NCBI GenBank assembly: GCA_963782475.1
Contig: CAWAJW010000006.1
Location: forward strand, 1 to 64,000
DNA length: 64,000 bases
Source: CAVQBP01 sp963782475
GTDB taxonomy: Bacteria > Bacteroidota > Ignavibacteria > Ignavibacteriales > Ignavibacteriaceae
Direction of reading: 5' to 3'
Made by a program: the position numbers and the translations under genes. The notes under the pieces were generated by a model. The model was not told the DNA's origin and made no database searches. It worked only from the letters and a program-made list of their open reading frames with translations. Positions 9,519-18,129 of the stretch are shown one piece after another; position 1 is the first letter of the stretch, and the number at the start of each line of letters is the position of its first letter.

Positions 9519-10969
9519 TAATGCTTCCCAAAAGCATGTTTTATAGAAGTTAATGAAACGAAAGCAAAACCTGTAAAAAATAAAATTTGAAAGGGAAGTG
9601 CTGCAATTTCTGCGAAATAAACTGATGAAACTATACCAATTAAACAATAAACAGCCATAATCAATTCAACATAAACAGAAAGTCCCAGTTTATTATTTGA
9701 ATACCTCTTGCCTATCCATGAATCCCTGTTGCTTTCGACTTTAAATTTAGGGGTTCTTACAAATTCACTTTTTCTGTTTAATAAACCTTCGATAACTGCC
9801 CGTGAATTATTTACGGCAAATCCCATGCTGCCGGCCATAAATAAGGGGAATAGAACTATTTTCTTTCTCCAATCGCTTCTAACATCTTTTTGCGAATAAA
9901 GATAAAATAAAAAGGAACTTACAAAAGCAAGAACAAATAATGAAAGAATTGCAAAATATGCTTCATGAGGTCCGCTGTTTTTAATAAAAATTAAAGGTAC
10001 ATTTAGGATTGCCGCAAGAAGAATAAAAGGGAATACAAGGTTATTTGTTAAATGAAAAGTTGATTGAAGCTTTACTCTCAGCGGGATATTAGATTTCCAC
10101 ACTAACGGAAGAATTTTTTTAGCAGTTTCAATAGCCCCTTTTGTCCATCTGAATTGCTGTGATTTTAAAGCATTTATTTCGGATGGCAGTTCTGCCGGTG
10201 AAGTAAAATCTTTTAAGAAAATAAATTTCCATCCTTTCAGTTGAGCTCTATAACTTAAATCCAGATCTTCAGTTAAAGTATCATCATTCCAATTCCCGGC
10301 ATTTTCAATACATTTTCTTCTCCAGACTCCGCCTGTACCGTTGAAATTAATAAAGAATCCTGCTTTATTTCTAACAGATTGTTCAATAACAAAATGTCCA
10401 TCCAGAGCTAATGCTTGAGCCTTTGTTAATAAAGAATAATCTCCATTTAAATGTTCCCACCTTGTTTGAACCATTCCGACATTATCATCATTAAAGAAAG
10501 AAAGCGTTTTTTTGAGAAAACTTTTATTTGGAATAAAATCAGCATCAAAAATTGCAATATAATCACCTTTAGCCGTTTTCATTCCTTCTTTTAAAGCACC
10601 GGCTTTAAAACCTTTTCTTGAATTCCTTCTTATATGAAGAATATTAAAACCCTCATTCTGTTTTTCAATAACTATTTTTGCTACAATATTAACTGTCTCA
10701 TCAGTTGAATCATCGAGAACTTGAATTTCCATCAGTTCCTTCGGATATTCAATTTCACAAATGGCATTGATTAATCTTTCAACTACATAAAATTCATTAT
10801 ATAAAGGAAGTTGAATTGTTACTTTTGAATTCATTTTTAGGTTTTCAATCGGGACATGCTTAACTTCTTTGTATTTCTTATGATAGAAAAGCATTATGAA
10901 GCCGTGGCTTCCAAAGAGAAAAAGAATTAATAAAGAGATGAAATAACCAATTAATACTACATTATCCAT
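9518..10969 (-). CDS. GT2 glycosyltransferase (cellulose synthase/mannan synthase-like)
   Basis: Processive-type inner-membrane glycosyltransferase, 483 residues. After an N-terminal membrane segment the GT-A domain shows QLPLYNE, the DDSTDET nucleotide-binding motif, FDADF (DxD), TEDLDLSYR and the QQFRWTKGA (QxxRW) motif. Three or more membrane helices follow. These are the full set of catalytic motifs of the CESA/CslA superfamily. It may make an envelope glycan or glycolipid; the neighbouring LptE-like gene favours an outer-membrane role, but the product is not known. Confidence 0.88.
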   Translation of the reverse strand: MDNVVLIGYFISLLILFLFGSHGFIMLFYHKKYKEVKHVPIENLKMNSKVTIQLPLYNEFYVVERLINAICEIEYPKELMEIQVLDDSTDETVNIVAKIVIEKQNEGFNILHIRRNSRKGFKAGALKEGMKTAKGDYIAIFDADFIPNKSFLKKTLSFFNDDNVGMVQTRWEHLNGDYSLLTKAQALALDGHFVIEQSVRNKAGFFINFNGTGGVWRRKCIENAGNWNDDTLTEDLDLSYRAQLKGWKFIFLKDFTSPAELPSEINALKSQQFRWTKGAIETAKKILPLVWKSNIPLRVKLQSTFHLTNNLVFPFILLAAILNVPLIFIKNSGPHEAYFAILSLFVLAFVSSFLFYLYSQKDVRSDWRKKIVLFPLFMAGSMGFAVNNSRAVIEGLLNRKSEFVRTPKFKVESNRDSWIGKRYSNNKLGLSVYVELIMAVYCLIGIVSSVYFAEIAALPFQILFFTGFAFVSLTSIKHAFGKH

Positions 10970-11000
10970 TTAATTTTTAGCCTCAAATATTTAAATTATA

Positions 11001-11543
11001 TCACCATCCGGAAACAACATCCAGAAGGATATCGTCACTAATTTTATCGATTGCATTTTGGATTGCATCATTTCTACTGGTCATGCTTCCCCCGGAAGGA
11101 TAATCCCCGGTTTCCGAAAAATTCTTTTCGAAAATTGTTTTCCTTTTAACAAGATCCTTATAGTTTGCCTGAACTGTAATTGTAATTCTTCTCGTTTGAA
11201 CTTCTTCATTACCTGTAATAATAGTTGGCGCATCACTTAATGTAATAATTGAACAATTTAATATAGCATTTGCTTTGTTTTTTTCTGTGACCTGGAGCGT
11301 ATTATCATCAATAAATTTCTGATTAAGTGAATTTGTCAGCATTTCGCTTAAACCGGGCTGGCCCGAGCCGCTTCTATCTTCCGCAATTGGAATTGCTATA
11401 GATTTCAAATATGCAGGAACAGAAGCTCCCGTAAAAGAATAAGAAAAACAACCAGTAAAATTAATTAGGCTGATGATGATAAACAAGAAAATAAATAAAT
11501 TATTATTATATAAATTCCTTGTTTTCTGCCATTTTTCCAACAT
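11001..11543 (-). CDS. lptE: LptE-like outer-membrane lipoprotein (LPS assembly)
   Basis: 180-residue lipoprotein. A signal peptide ends in a lipobox with Cys32 (FTGC). The mature part starts YSFTGASVPAYLKSIAIPIAED, typical of the LptE family in Bacteroidota, and continues with a TRRITITVQANYKDL strand. LptE plugs the LptD barrel and helps insert lipopolysaccharide in the outer membrane. It follows a sigma-54 activator gene and the miaB cluster, an order I recall from other Bacteroidota genomes. The start is an ATG at 11543. Confidence 0.82.
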   Translation of the reverse strand: MLEKWQKTRNLYNNNLFIFLFIIISLINFTGCFSYSFTGASVPAYLKSIAIPIAEDRSGSGQPGLSEMLTNSLNQKFIDDNTLQVTEKNKANAILNCSIITLSDAPTIITGNEEVQTRRITITVQANYKDLVKRKTIFEKNFSETGDYPSGGSMTSRNDAIQNAIDKISDDILLDVVSGW

Positions 11544-11567
11544 TTTAAGTTATTGTAAAATTTAATA

Positions 11568-12668
11568 TTAAATTTCGTATTCTTTAATTTTTCTATATAG
11601 AGTCCGTTCACTTATTTTAAGCATTTTTGCAGCATCCCGTTTATTCCCTCTTGTGTATGATAATGCATTTTTTATCGCTTCCTTTTCTAAAACATCCAGA
11701 GGAACAACATCTTCAATATTATTATTTCCCTGCGTATAGATTTCATTCTGGTTATGATAAATAAGATCCTTTAATTCGATAATATCTTTTTTTATTTCAA
11801 ATAAAGCCCTGTAAAGCAATTCTCTATCAACTTCCTCGGGAGATTTTTTAAGATAAACGGGGAGGTTTCTCTGCGTTGATTCATTTTTATTATCATTTAA
11901 CAGAATAGAAAAAGAAAGCAGATCCAAATTTCCATTTCTATTCAACGCCATGGCTGTTTCGACTGTATTTTTCAATTCCCTGATATTCCCCGGCCACGGA
12001 TAATCTTTCAAAAATCTTATTGCTTCTTCAGATATTTCCGGTACTTTCATATGATTTGATTCAGCATACTGAGCTGCAAAATAATAAACAAGCTTTTCAA
12101 TATCTTCTTTTCTTGTTCGCAATGAAGGAATACTTAAAGTTACTGCTTTGAGCCTGAAATAAAGATCTTTTCTAAATCTTTTAGAATCAACTTCATCCTG
12201 GAGATTTTTATTTGTTGCTGCAATAATTCTGACATCAACTTTGGTTACAGTTTCAGCCCCGATTCTCATAAATTCTTTGGTTTCCAGCACTCTTAACAGC
12301 TTAACCTGTGTTGTAAGCGGCATTTCGGCAATTTCATCCAGAAAAAGAGTACCGCCGTCGGCAATTTCAAAATATCCTTTCCTGCTTTCTACGGCCCCGG
12401 TAAAAGAACCTTTTTTATGGCCGAAAAGCTCACTTTCAAGAAGCCCTTCAGGAATTGCACCGCAATTAACCGTAACAAGCTGCTTATCTGCTCTATTGCT
12501 GTAATTATGAAGCGCTCGCGCAAAAATCTCTTTGCCAACTCCGCTCTCTCCATAAATCAATACAGAAATATCAGATTTTGCAACCTGCATTGTTATATCA
12601 ACAAGATCATTTATTTCTTTAGAATTTCCGATTATAGAAAATTCTTTTTTAAACTGATCTATGGTCAT
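11568..12668 (-). CDS. Sigma-54-dependent transcriptional activator without receiver domain
   Basis: Enhancer-binding protein of about 366 residues. The AAA+ domain starts almost at the N-terminus: Walker A GESGVGKE near residue 38, the sigma-54 contact loop GSFTGA (usual GAFTGA) near 86, and the GTLFLDEIAEMP Walker B. A Fis-type helix-turn-helix ends the protein (RDAAKMLKISERTLYRKI). The receiver or sensory domain is missing, so activity must be controlled by level or partner proteins. I prefer the ATG at 12668 to a TTG at 12701. It may act on either sigma-54 promoter found in this window. Confidence 0.9.
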   Translation of the reverse strand: MTIDQFKKEFSIIGNSKEINDLVDITMQVAKSDISVLIYGESGVGKEIFARALHNYSNRADKQLVTVNCGAIPEGLLESELFGHKKGSFTGAVESRKGYFEIADGGTLFLDEIAEMPLTTQVKLLRVLETKEFMRIGAETVTKVDVRIIAATNKNLQDEVDSKRFRKDLYFRLKAVTLSIPSLRTRKEDIEKLVYYFAAQYAESNHMKVPEISEEAIRFLKDYPWPGNIRELKNTVETAMALNRNGNLDLLSFSILLNDNKNESTQRNLPVYLKKSPEEVDRELLYRALFEIKKDIIELKDLIYHNQNEIYTQGNNNIEDVVPLDVLEKEAIKNALSYTRGNKRDAAKMLKISERTLYRKIKEYEI

Positions 12669-12723
12669 TTTAAATAAATTTTGATTTCTGTAAGAATTCA
12701 ATTATGAAATAGAAAATAGACTA

Positions 12724-12731
12724 CAAATATA
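12724..12731 (-). promoter_or_regulatory. Possible Bacteroidota-type -7 box upstream of the sigma-54 activator
   Basis: The minus strand reads TATATTTG, matching the TAnnTTTG -7 element of Bacteroidota primary sigma factor promoters, about 55 bases before the activator start. I found no good -33 TTG at the usual spacing, so support is weak. Confidence 0.3.
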
Positions 12732-12778
12732 TCATAATTTACTGCTTAATTAAAGGATTAAATTTGAAAGGAAAGGGG

Positions 12779-13549
12779 CTATATTTTTATTGTGAAACCA
12801 TCCACAACCGGAATTATATTATTTAGTTTCAGATAAGATTTTTTTTGCTTCAAATATAATTCGGTTTCGTCGCTTATATGCGTTATAAAGATCTTTTCAT
12901 TTTTTAAATATTTAGCGGCTTCCAATAAATCCTCTAGGCTTATATGAGAGATCTCACTTATAATCAAATCTAACATGTAATTTTTAAAAAGGTAAAGATC
13001 CTCTTTCTTTCCGACATCACCGGTATAAAAGATATTTTTATTATTTACCTCAAATAAAATACTGCTGCTTGAAAAACTTAATTTTTTTGAAGAAGAATAT
13101 CTCTTATACTTATTTAAATGGGAATTTTGTTTTGCAAGAAAGCTAAAGAATTCATCCAGTTTAAAAATTTTATTGTGATTAAAAGTCTCAATAGAAATTT
13201 TGAATTTCATTTTCTCCTTAAATAAATAAGAATGAGAGAGATAATCTTGTATAAAATGTTTTATGTTTTTATGAACAAAAATTTGAAGATTATTTTTCCT
13301 GCGTGTCAGTTTCATTTGAATGATCAGAGAAGCAAGTCCTGAAAAATGATCCGGATGAAGATGAGTTATTAATATTCCATTTATTGAAGAAAAAGGAATC
13401 TTATGATAAAGAATTGCCCTGGAAATGCCGTCGCCCGCATCGACAAGTAAAATATATCCTTTATTATAAATCAGGAAAGATGAGTGAAATCTTTTTAATG
13501 ATGTTTTACCAGACCCTGTTCCGATAAATTTAATTCCGGAATTTTTCAT
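12779..13549 (-). CDS. MBL-fold metallo-hydrolase (RNase Z-like)
   Basis: 256 residues with the metallo-beta-lactamase fold. The metal motif HLHPDHFSGL (HxHxDH) lies near residue 62. The later FYTGDVG strand supplies the bridging Asp and ITHISDE the last His. The N-terminus GTGSGKTSLKRFHSSFLI resembles RNase Z/AtsA-type enzymes. It could process tRNA 3' ends or hydrolyse a small molecule; the long exosite arm of true RNase Z is not evident. Its start overlaps the SPOR gene by 4 bases (ATGA). Confidence 0.82.
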   Translation of the reverse strand: MKNSGIKFIGTGSGKTSLKRFHSSFLIYNKGYILLVDAGDGISRAILYHKIPFSSINGILITHLHPDHFSGLASLIIQMKLTRRKNNLQIFVHKNIKHFIQDYLSHSYLFKEKMKFKISIETFNHNKIFKLDEFFSFLAKQNSHLNKYKRYSSSKKLSFSSSSILFEVNNKNIFYTGDVGKKEDLYLFKNYMLDLIISEISHISLEDLLEAAKYLKNEKIFITHISDETELYLKQKKSYLKLNNIIPVVDGFTIKI

Positions 13550-14250
13550 GGAAGGTCGACTACCCTGCCGTCTAATTTAAATTCTTTATTTATCACATGT
13601 AAAAAATTATCTGCTTCATCCTTATCTTCAAATTTCCCTACATAAACTACTTTAAAAGTAGTACCTGCTACAACTTTATCTTTAACTTCGGAAAAAAATC
13701 CGTTATCCAGAAAGCTGTTTTTAAGAGTAGCGGCATTTGACGGTTGAGTAAATGCTCCGGCTTGAATAGTAAATTTATATTTTGGAACATCTTCTTCAGC
13801 TATTCCGTCTGATTTTTTTTCTTCGGGTAATGCAGTTTGATCAGTCACCGGAATATCTCTTTCTGCAATTTTTATATATGGAGAGACAGGATAATCTTTT
13901 TGCAGATCTTCCAAGCATTTTTTTGCATTAAAATATTCTCCTGCAGCATAATAGTAAGAGAAGATCCTATAAAGAGCCGCATCGGCATATTTACTCTTAG
14001 GATACTTATCAACTATTTTTGAATAGGTAACTAGTGCTTTCTCCCCGTCTTTGGTCAATATCCCCTCCAAATATAAAATTGAAGGACTTTCCGGGTTTTT
14101 GGAAATTAAGGAAGGAAGCTGTTCTTTCACATCATTTATATTCCCTGCTTCTATTTGTTTCAGATAAGGAATAATATCAACATCCTGCGAGAAAATATTT
14201 GAAGAAAGAAAAAGGCTGAGAACTATAATATATAAATAACAAAATTTCAT
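13546..14250 (-). CDS. SPOR domain protein with TPR-like repeats
   Basis: About 234 residues. A signal peptide (ends near IFSQD) precedes TPR-like helices such as YADAALYRIFSYYYAAGEY (residues 30-135). The C-terminal SPOR domain begins at YKFTIQAGAF and includes FKVVYVGKFEDKDEA. SPOR domains bind denuded peptidoglycan, so the protein probably acts in the periplasm at division sites or in cell-wall assembly. The ATG at 14250 was preferred to a TTG one codon earlier. It lies between miaB and the MBL gene in one operon. Confidence 0.82.
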   Translation of the reverse strand: MKFCYLYIIVLSLFLSSNIFSQDVDIIPYLKQIEAGNINDVKEQLPSLISKNPESPSILYLEGILTKDGEKALVTYSKIVDKYPKSKYADAALYRIFSYYYAAGEYFNAKKCLEDLQKDYPVSPYIKIAERDIPVTDQTALPEEKKSDGIAEEDVPKYKFTIQAGAFTQPSNAATLKNSFLDNGFFSEVKDKVVAGTTFKVVYVGKFEDKDEADNFLHVINKEFKLDGRVVDLP

Positions 14251-14276
14251 CAAATTAGATTAAGAATGATTTATAG

Positions 14277-15629
14277 CTAAGCAGATAATGCTGTAATCTC
14301 ATTATTATGACCGGCAGCAGGCTCCAGAACATCTCCGAATAATGTTGCAGATGTTGCACGGTTTATCTTTACTCTAATATAATCTCCTTCTTTAATGCTT
14401 TCATCAAAAGGTATTATTACAACTTTGTTTGAATCTGTTCGACCGGAAAAGAACTGATTAGATTTTTTGCTTAAACCTTCAACCAATATTATTTCTTCCT
14501 TAGAAACTAAAGATTGATTTAGATCGTAGGAAATTTTTTGCTGGAGATCAATTATTTCCTGGAGGCGCTTTGTTTTTATGTCATCCGGAACATCGTCTCC
14601 CATTTTAAAAGATTTTGTCCCTTCCCGCGGAGAATATTTAAACATATATGCGCCGTCATATTTTACCTCGCGCATAATATCAAGCGTCATAACATGATCC
14701 TCATATGTTTCAGTTGGAAATCCGGTAATAATATCCGTTGAAAAACTTACCCCGGTAATTATCTTTCTTGCTTTTTCAACTAGGGAAAGATAATGTTCAA
14801 TAGTATATGTTCTATTCATCAGATTTAAAATCCTGTTTGAACCTGATTGAACAGGCAGGTGAATGTAGTTGCACAGATTCGGATTTTCGGCAATAGTATA
14901 TAACAGCTTATCTGAAAGGTCCTGTGGGTGTGAAGTAGAAAACCTTACCCGTATCGATTTGTCAACAGCAGCACACTCTGAAAGTAAATCTGCAAAATCA
15001 TTATTATTATCTCGATAGGAGTTTACATTTTGACCTAATAAAGTAACTTCTTTAAAACCTCTTCCGGATAATTGCTTAATTTCATCTATAATTGAAGTTA
15101 AAGTTCTGCTTCTTTCGCGTCCTCTTGTAAACGGCACGACACAAAATGTACAAAATTTATCGCATCCCCGCATAACTGAAATCCATGCCTGGAGTCCGTC
15201 TTCCCTATATGGAATTATATCATCATAGGTTTCTGTACGCGAGAGAGTAACTCCAATTCCCTTGTTCCCGTTAAAAGCAGTATCTATTAATTGGGGAAGT
15301 CTACGATACTCATCAGGGCCCACAACAACATCAACAATTTTCCTTTTTTCAACAAGATCGGTTCTTAACCTTTCAGCCATACAGCCCAAAATGCCAACGA
15401 CAAGGTTAGGTTTAGATGCTTTCAAATTTTTGAAATTTCCCAATCTTCCATAAATTCTTTGTTCTGCATTTTCTCTTATGCTGCATGTATTAAGTAAAAT
15501 TACATCAGCATTATCAGCATCTTTTGTTATTCCATAACCGGAATTTTGTAAAATCCCAAAGACAATTTCTGTATCAGCCAAATTCATCTGGCAGCCATAA
15601 GTTTCAATGTAAACTTTATTTTTTTCCAT
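14277..15629 (-). CDS. miaB: tRNA-2-methylthio-N6-dimethylallyladenosine synthase MiaB
   Basis: Radical-SAM methylthiotransferase acting on i6A37 of tRNA. The protein of about 450 residues begins KVYIETYGCQMNLADTE, the MiaB signature; other cluster cysteines lie in NTCSIRENA and GCMAE. The radical-SAM motif is CDKFCTFC, with GREKSR-like GRERSR after it, and a TRAM domain ends the chain. The ATG at 15629 was chosen because AGAGGA precedes it and it starts at the conserved region; the longer in-frame start at 15701 overlaps the promoter region. It heads a large minus-strand operon. Confidence 0.95.
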   Translation of the reverse strand: MEKNKVYIETYGCQMNLADTEIVFGILQNSGYGITKDADNADVILLNTCSIRENAEQRIYGRLGNFKNLKASKPNLVVGILGCMAERLRTDLVEKRKIVDVVVGPDEYRRLPQLIDTAFNGNKGIGVTLSRTETYDDIIPYREDGLQAWISVMRGCDKFCTFCVVPFTRGRERSRTLTSIIDEIKQLSGRGFKEVTLLGQNVNSYRDNNNDFADLLSECAAVDKSIRVRFSTSHPQDLSDKLLYTIAENPNLCNYIHLPVQSGSNRILNLMNRTYTIEHYLSLVEKARKIITGVSFSTDIITGFPTETYEDHVMTLDIMREVKYDGAYMFKYSPREGTKSFKMGDDVPDDIKTKRLQEIIDLQQKISYDLNQSLVSKEEIILVEGLSKKSNQFFSGRTDSNKVVIIPFDESIKEGDYIRVKINRATSATLFGDVLEPAAGHNNEITALSA

Positions 15630-15652
15630 ATCCTCTTTTAGCAAATTTCCTG

Positions 15653-15683
15653 CAAATATAAGAGTAAATTGAATGGCTTTCAA
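15653..15683 (-). promoter_or_regulatory. Candidate Bacteroidota-type promoter for miaB
   Basis: On the minus strand a TTG (15683-15681) is followed after 20 bases by TATATTTG (15660-15653). This fits the TTG...TAnnTTTG pattern of Bacteroidota housekeeping promoters, 25-50 bases before the miaB ATG. A plus-strand TATCTTTG at 15727-15734 could serve the divergent ABC gene, though I see no matching upstream element for it. Confidence 0.45.
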
Positions 15684-15820
15684 TTCATAATAAATAATCA
15701 AGTACTCAAAACAAATTGATTTTTATTATCTTTGAATTTAAAAGATAGGTTCTTATACAAATTAAGGAATTCTATCTTAATCTTAAAAATACTTAATCAT
15801 GGAATCTTTTTTATTATTAA

Positions 15821-16552
15821 ATGATACGAATCAAAGATCTTTATAAAAGTTTCGGAGATAAGCACGTTCTTAACGGGGTAAATCTGGAAATTGAAACCGG
15901 TAAAACAATTGTTATAATTGGGAGAAGCGGCGAAGGGAAAAGTGTTTTAATAAAGCATATTGTCGGCCTCTTAAATCCTGACTCGGGCTATGTAGAAGTT
16001 GAAAATCAAAGAGTGAGTGATCTTAATGTTACCGAGCTGTATCAGCTAAGAAAAAAATTCGGATTTTTATTTCAAGGCTCCGCCTTGTTTGACTCAATGA
16101 CTGTAGAAGAAAATATTGCATTGCCATTAATCGAGTCTAAAAACGGTTTTACAAAAAATGAAATCGATAAGACAGTTGCTGAAAAATTGGAGCTTGTTGA
16201 TTTACCAGGGGTGCAGAAGCTCAAACCTTCGGAACTTTCAGGCGGTATGAAGAAAAGAATCGGCCTTGCACGTGCTCTAGTAACTAATCCTGAATATATT
16301 CTTTATGATGAACCTACTACCGGTTTAGATCCTATTATGTCAGATTCAATAGACAATCTAATTAAAGATCTAAGTGAAAAGCTGAGAGTTACTTCTATAG
16401 TTGTAACTCACGATATGTACAGTGTCAAAAATGTAGCACATCAAGTTGCAATGCTGCATGACGGAATTATTTATTTTAAAGGAACACCTAATGAGTTGTT
16501 AACTTCAAAAGATAATACAATTATCAATTTTATTAAAAGAACCGGTTTTTAA
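15821..16552 (+). CDS. ABC transporter ATP-binding protein (MlaF-like)
   Basis: 243-residue ATPase with Walker A GRSGEGKS near residue 35, the signature LSGGMKKR, Walker B YILYDEPTTGLDP and the switch HD in VTHDMYS. The EGKSV loop, the KRIGLARAL region and the GLDPIMSD segment are characteristic of the MlaF/Ttg2A group that moves phospholipids between membranes. No MlaE permease or MlaD gene is adjacent, so its partners must lie elsewhere. It is transcribed away from miaB. Confidence 0.85.
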   Translation: MIRIKDLYKSFGDKHVLNGVNLEIETGKTIVIIGRSGEGKSVLIKHIVGLLNPDSGYVEVENQRVSDLNVTELYQLRKKFGFLFQGSALFDSMTVEENIALPLIESKNGFTKNEIDKTVAEKLELVDLPGVQKLKPSELSGGMKKRIGLARALVTNPEYILYDEPTTGLDPIMSDSIDNLIKDLSEKLRVTSIVVTHDMYSVKNVAHQVAMLHDGIIYFKGTPNELLTSKDNTIINFIKRTGF

Positions 16553-16563
16553 CCTTTCACATG

Positions 16564-16732
16564 ATCTCCGACAACTCAAATTCCATTAATGAAATTTATG
16601 AATTTTGAATCACAGCATTGTGTAAAATATATCTCTAGATTTATCTCCGAAATAGAAGATAATAAATACCCGTAAACGGAGATAAGTTGATGTGTAGGTT
16701 TGGCTATACGATATTAGTACCGTTTACGGGTA
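16564..16732 (+). other. Intergenic element with a perfect 13-bp inverted repeat and competing stem
   Basis: TACCCGTAAACGG (16667-16679) and CCGTTTACGGGTA (16720-16732) form a perfect 13-bp inverted repeat with a 40-base loop. CGGAGATAA (16677-16685), which overlaps the left arm, can instead pair with TTATCTCCG at 16641-16649, and its first seven bases with ATCTCCG at 16564-16570. The two folds exclude each other. The element follows the MlaF-like gene and precedes the DUF2721 gene. No U-tract follows directly. It could be a structured RNA, an attenuator-like terminator or a small mobile repeat. Confidence 0.45.
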
Positions 16733-16834
16733 GCTTAAAATTCTGCTCATCCTGCCCCATAATTTTAGCATTATTCCTTTAATATTAGCAAATTACTTTC
16801 ATAAATTTTTTTATTTATTTCATTTTCATAATTT

Positions 16835-17314
16835 ATGAAAGAACAAATCTCTATTATCCAGATTATACAATTAATGCTCGCCCCGGGATTGATGATTTCG
16901 GCATGCGGGCTCCTCCTCCTTGGGATGAACAATAAATACTCATTAGTTGTAAACAGGATCAGATTGTTAAATGAAGAAAGGCGGAAATACTTTTCAAAAG
17001 CCGGAGAACATGAATTTAATTACGAAGAAACCGTAAGGCTGGAAAGTATTTCAAAACAAATAAATGAATTGGTCAATAGAGTTTCGCTTGTTAAAAATGC
17101 AGTTCTTTACTATACAATAGCTGTAGCATTGTTTGTTATAACTTCACTGTTTATAGGTCTGCTTTACTTCTTTGGAATCCCCGAGTTAAATATTTTTGTT
17201 ACGTTTCTTTTTTTGTGCGGTATGATTTCTGTTCTGATCGGAGTGGTTTTCGCTTCCATAGAGACTAAAAAAGGATTTGAAATCATAAAGCTTGAAGTAA
17301 AAATAGAAGAATAA
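16835..17314 (+). CDS. DUF2721 membrane protein
   Basis: 159 residues. The N-terminus (IQLMLAPGLMISACGLLLLGMNNKY) is the conserved first membrane segment of DUF2721, followed by a soluble NRIRLLNEERRKY helix and two more membrane helices near residues 90-140. The C-terminus is charged and cytoplasmic. The family is small, widespread in bacteria, and of unknown function. It starts at an ATG without a clear ribosome-binding site and is 53 bases upstream of aat. Confidence 0.85.
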   Translation: MKEQISIIQIIQLMLAPGLMISACGLLLLGMNNKYSLVVNRIRLLNEERRKYFSKAGEHEFNYEETVRLESISKQINELVNRVSLVKNAVLYYTIAVALFVITSLFIGLLYFFGIPELNIFVTFLFLCGMISVLIGVVFASIETKKGFEIIKLEVKIEE

Positions 17315-17367
17315 ATAAATACAAGATTCTTATTCATTAAAATCTATTCGTTCAAAAGTATATTAAT

Positions 17368-17970
17368 ATGAACAGGAATCAGGAATCTAACCAGGAATTA
17401 TTTTTAGAACCGGGAAATATGCTCCGTCTGTATGCCAGGGGTGCATTTCCCATGGCAGATGAAAAATCGGGAGAAATAAACTGGTATCTTCCTGAGATAA
17501 GGACAATTATTCCACTCAATAATTATAATCTTCCCCGCTCTCTTAAAAAAACAATGGATAAAGCTGATTATGAAGTAAAGTATGACTTCGATTTTCTTTC
17601 TGTTGTTAAAGCATGTGCAAATAGAGAGAAAACATGGATCTCTGAAAAATTGATAAAAGCTTATTTGAGATTATACTCTCTTAAACATATTCATACTGTT
17701 GAAATCTACCAGCGAAATAAATTGATTGGAGGACTTTACGGTATAACTTTTAAAGGGGCTTTCTTTGGTGAATCAATGTTCAGTAAAATTTCCCAGGCTT
17801 CTAAAATAGCTTTAATTAAATTGATTGAGCATCTCAACGAAAAAAATTTTACTCTGCTAGATGTTCAATATATGACCCCGCATTTAAAAATGTTTGGCGC
17901 CGAAGAAATAAGCTTTGAAGAATATAATCGGCTGCTTTTAACAGCATATCAAAAAAATATTGAATTCTAA
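17368..17970 (+). CDS. aat: Leucyl/phenylalanyl-tRNA-protein transferase
   Basis: Adds Leu or Phe to N-terminal Arg/Lys of proteins, marking them for ClpS/ClpAP degradation (N-degron pathway). The 200-residue protein shows LYARGAFPMAD and INWYLPEIRTIIPL at the N-terminus, YQRNKLIGGLYGI in the middle and FFGESMFS, then LLDVQYMTPHLKMFGA. All are family hallmarks. The length is slightly short but complete. Confidence 0.93.
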   Translation: MNRNQESNQELFLEPGNMLRLYARGAFPMADEKSGEINWYLPEIRTIIPLNNYNLPRSLKKTMDKADYEVKYDFDFLSVVKACANREKTWISEKLIKAYLRLYSLKHIHTVEIYQRNKLIGGLYGITFKGAFFGESMFSKISQASKIALIKLIEHLNEKNFTLLDVQYMTPHLKMFGAEEISFEEYNRLLLTAYQKNIEF

Positions 17971-18093
17971 CCCGTTTTCATTCATAGTTATATTTTCAGC
18001 AAAGTAAAGTCTTCTTGATTTTCATTAAACTTTCCATTATTATAGTGCGCAAGTGTTCACTATTTATATAAAATTTAATAATATAAAAATTCT

Positions 18094-18121
18094 TTTTGAC
18101 TTTTGACTTTTGATATTTGAC
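18094..18121 (+). repeat. Four tandem 7-bp repeats TTTTGAC just upstream of dinB
   Basis: Two exact copies of TTTTGAC are followed by TTTTGAT and ATTTGAC, all head to tail. The array ends eight bases before the dinB start codon. It could be a promoter or operator region or just a slippage product. It sits in the 159-base gap between aat and dinB, in which I see nothing else. Confidence 0.6.
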
Positions 18122-18129
18122 TTTAATAA

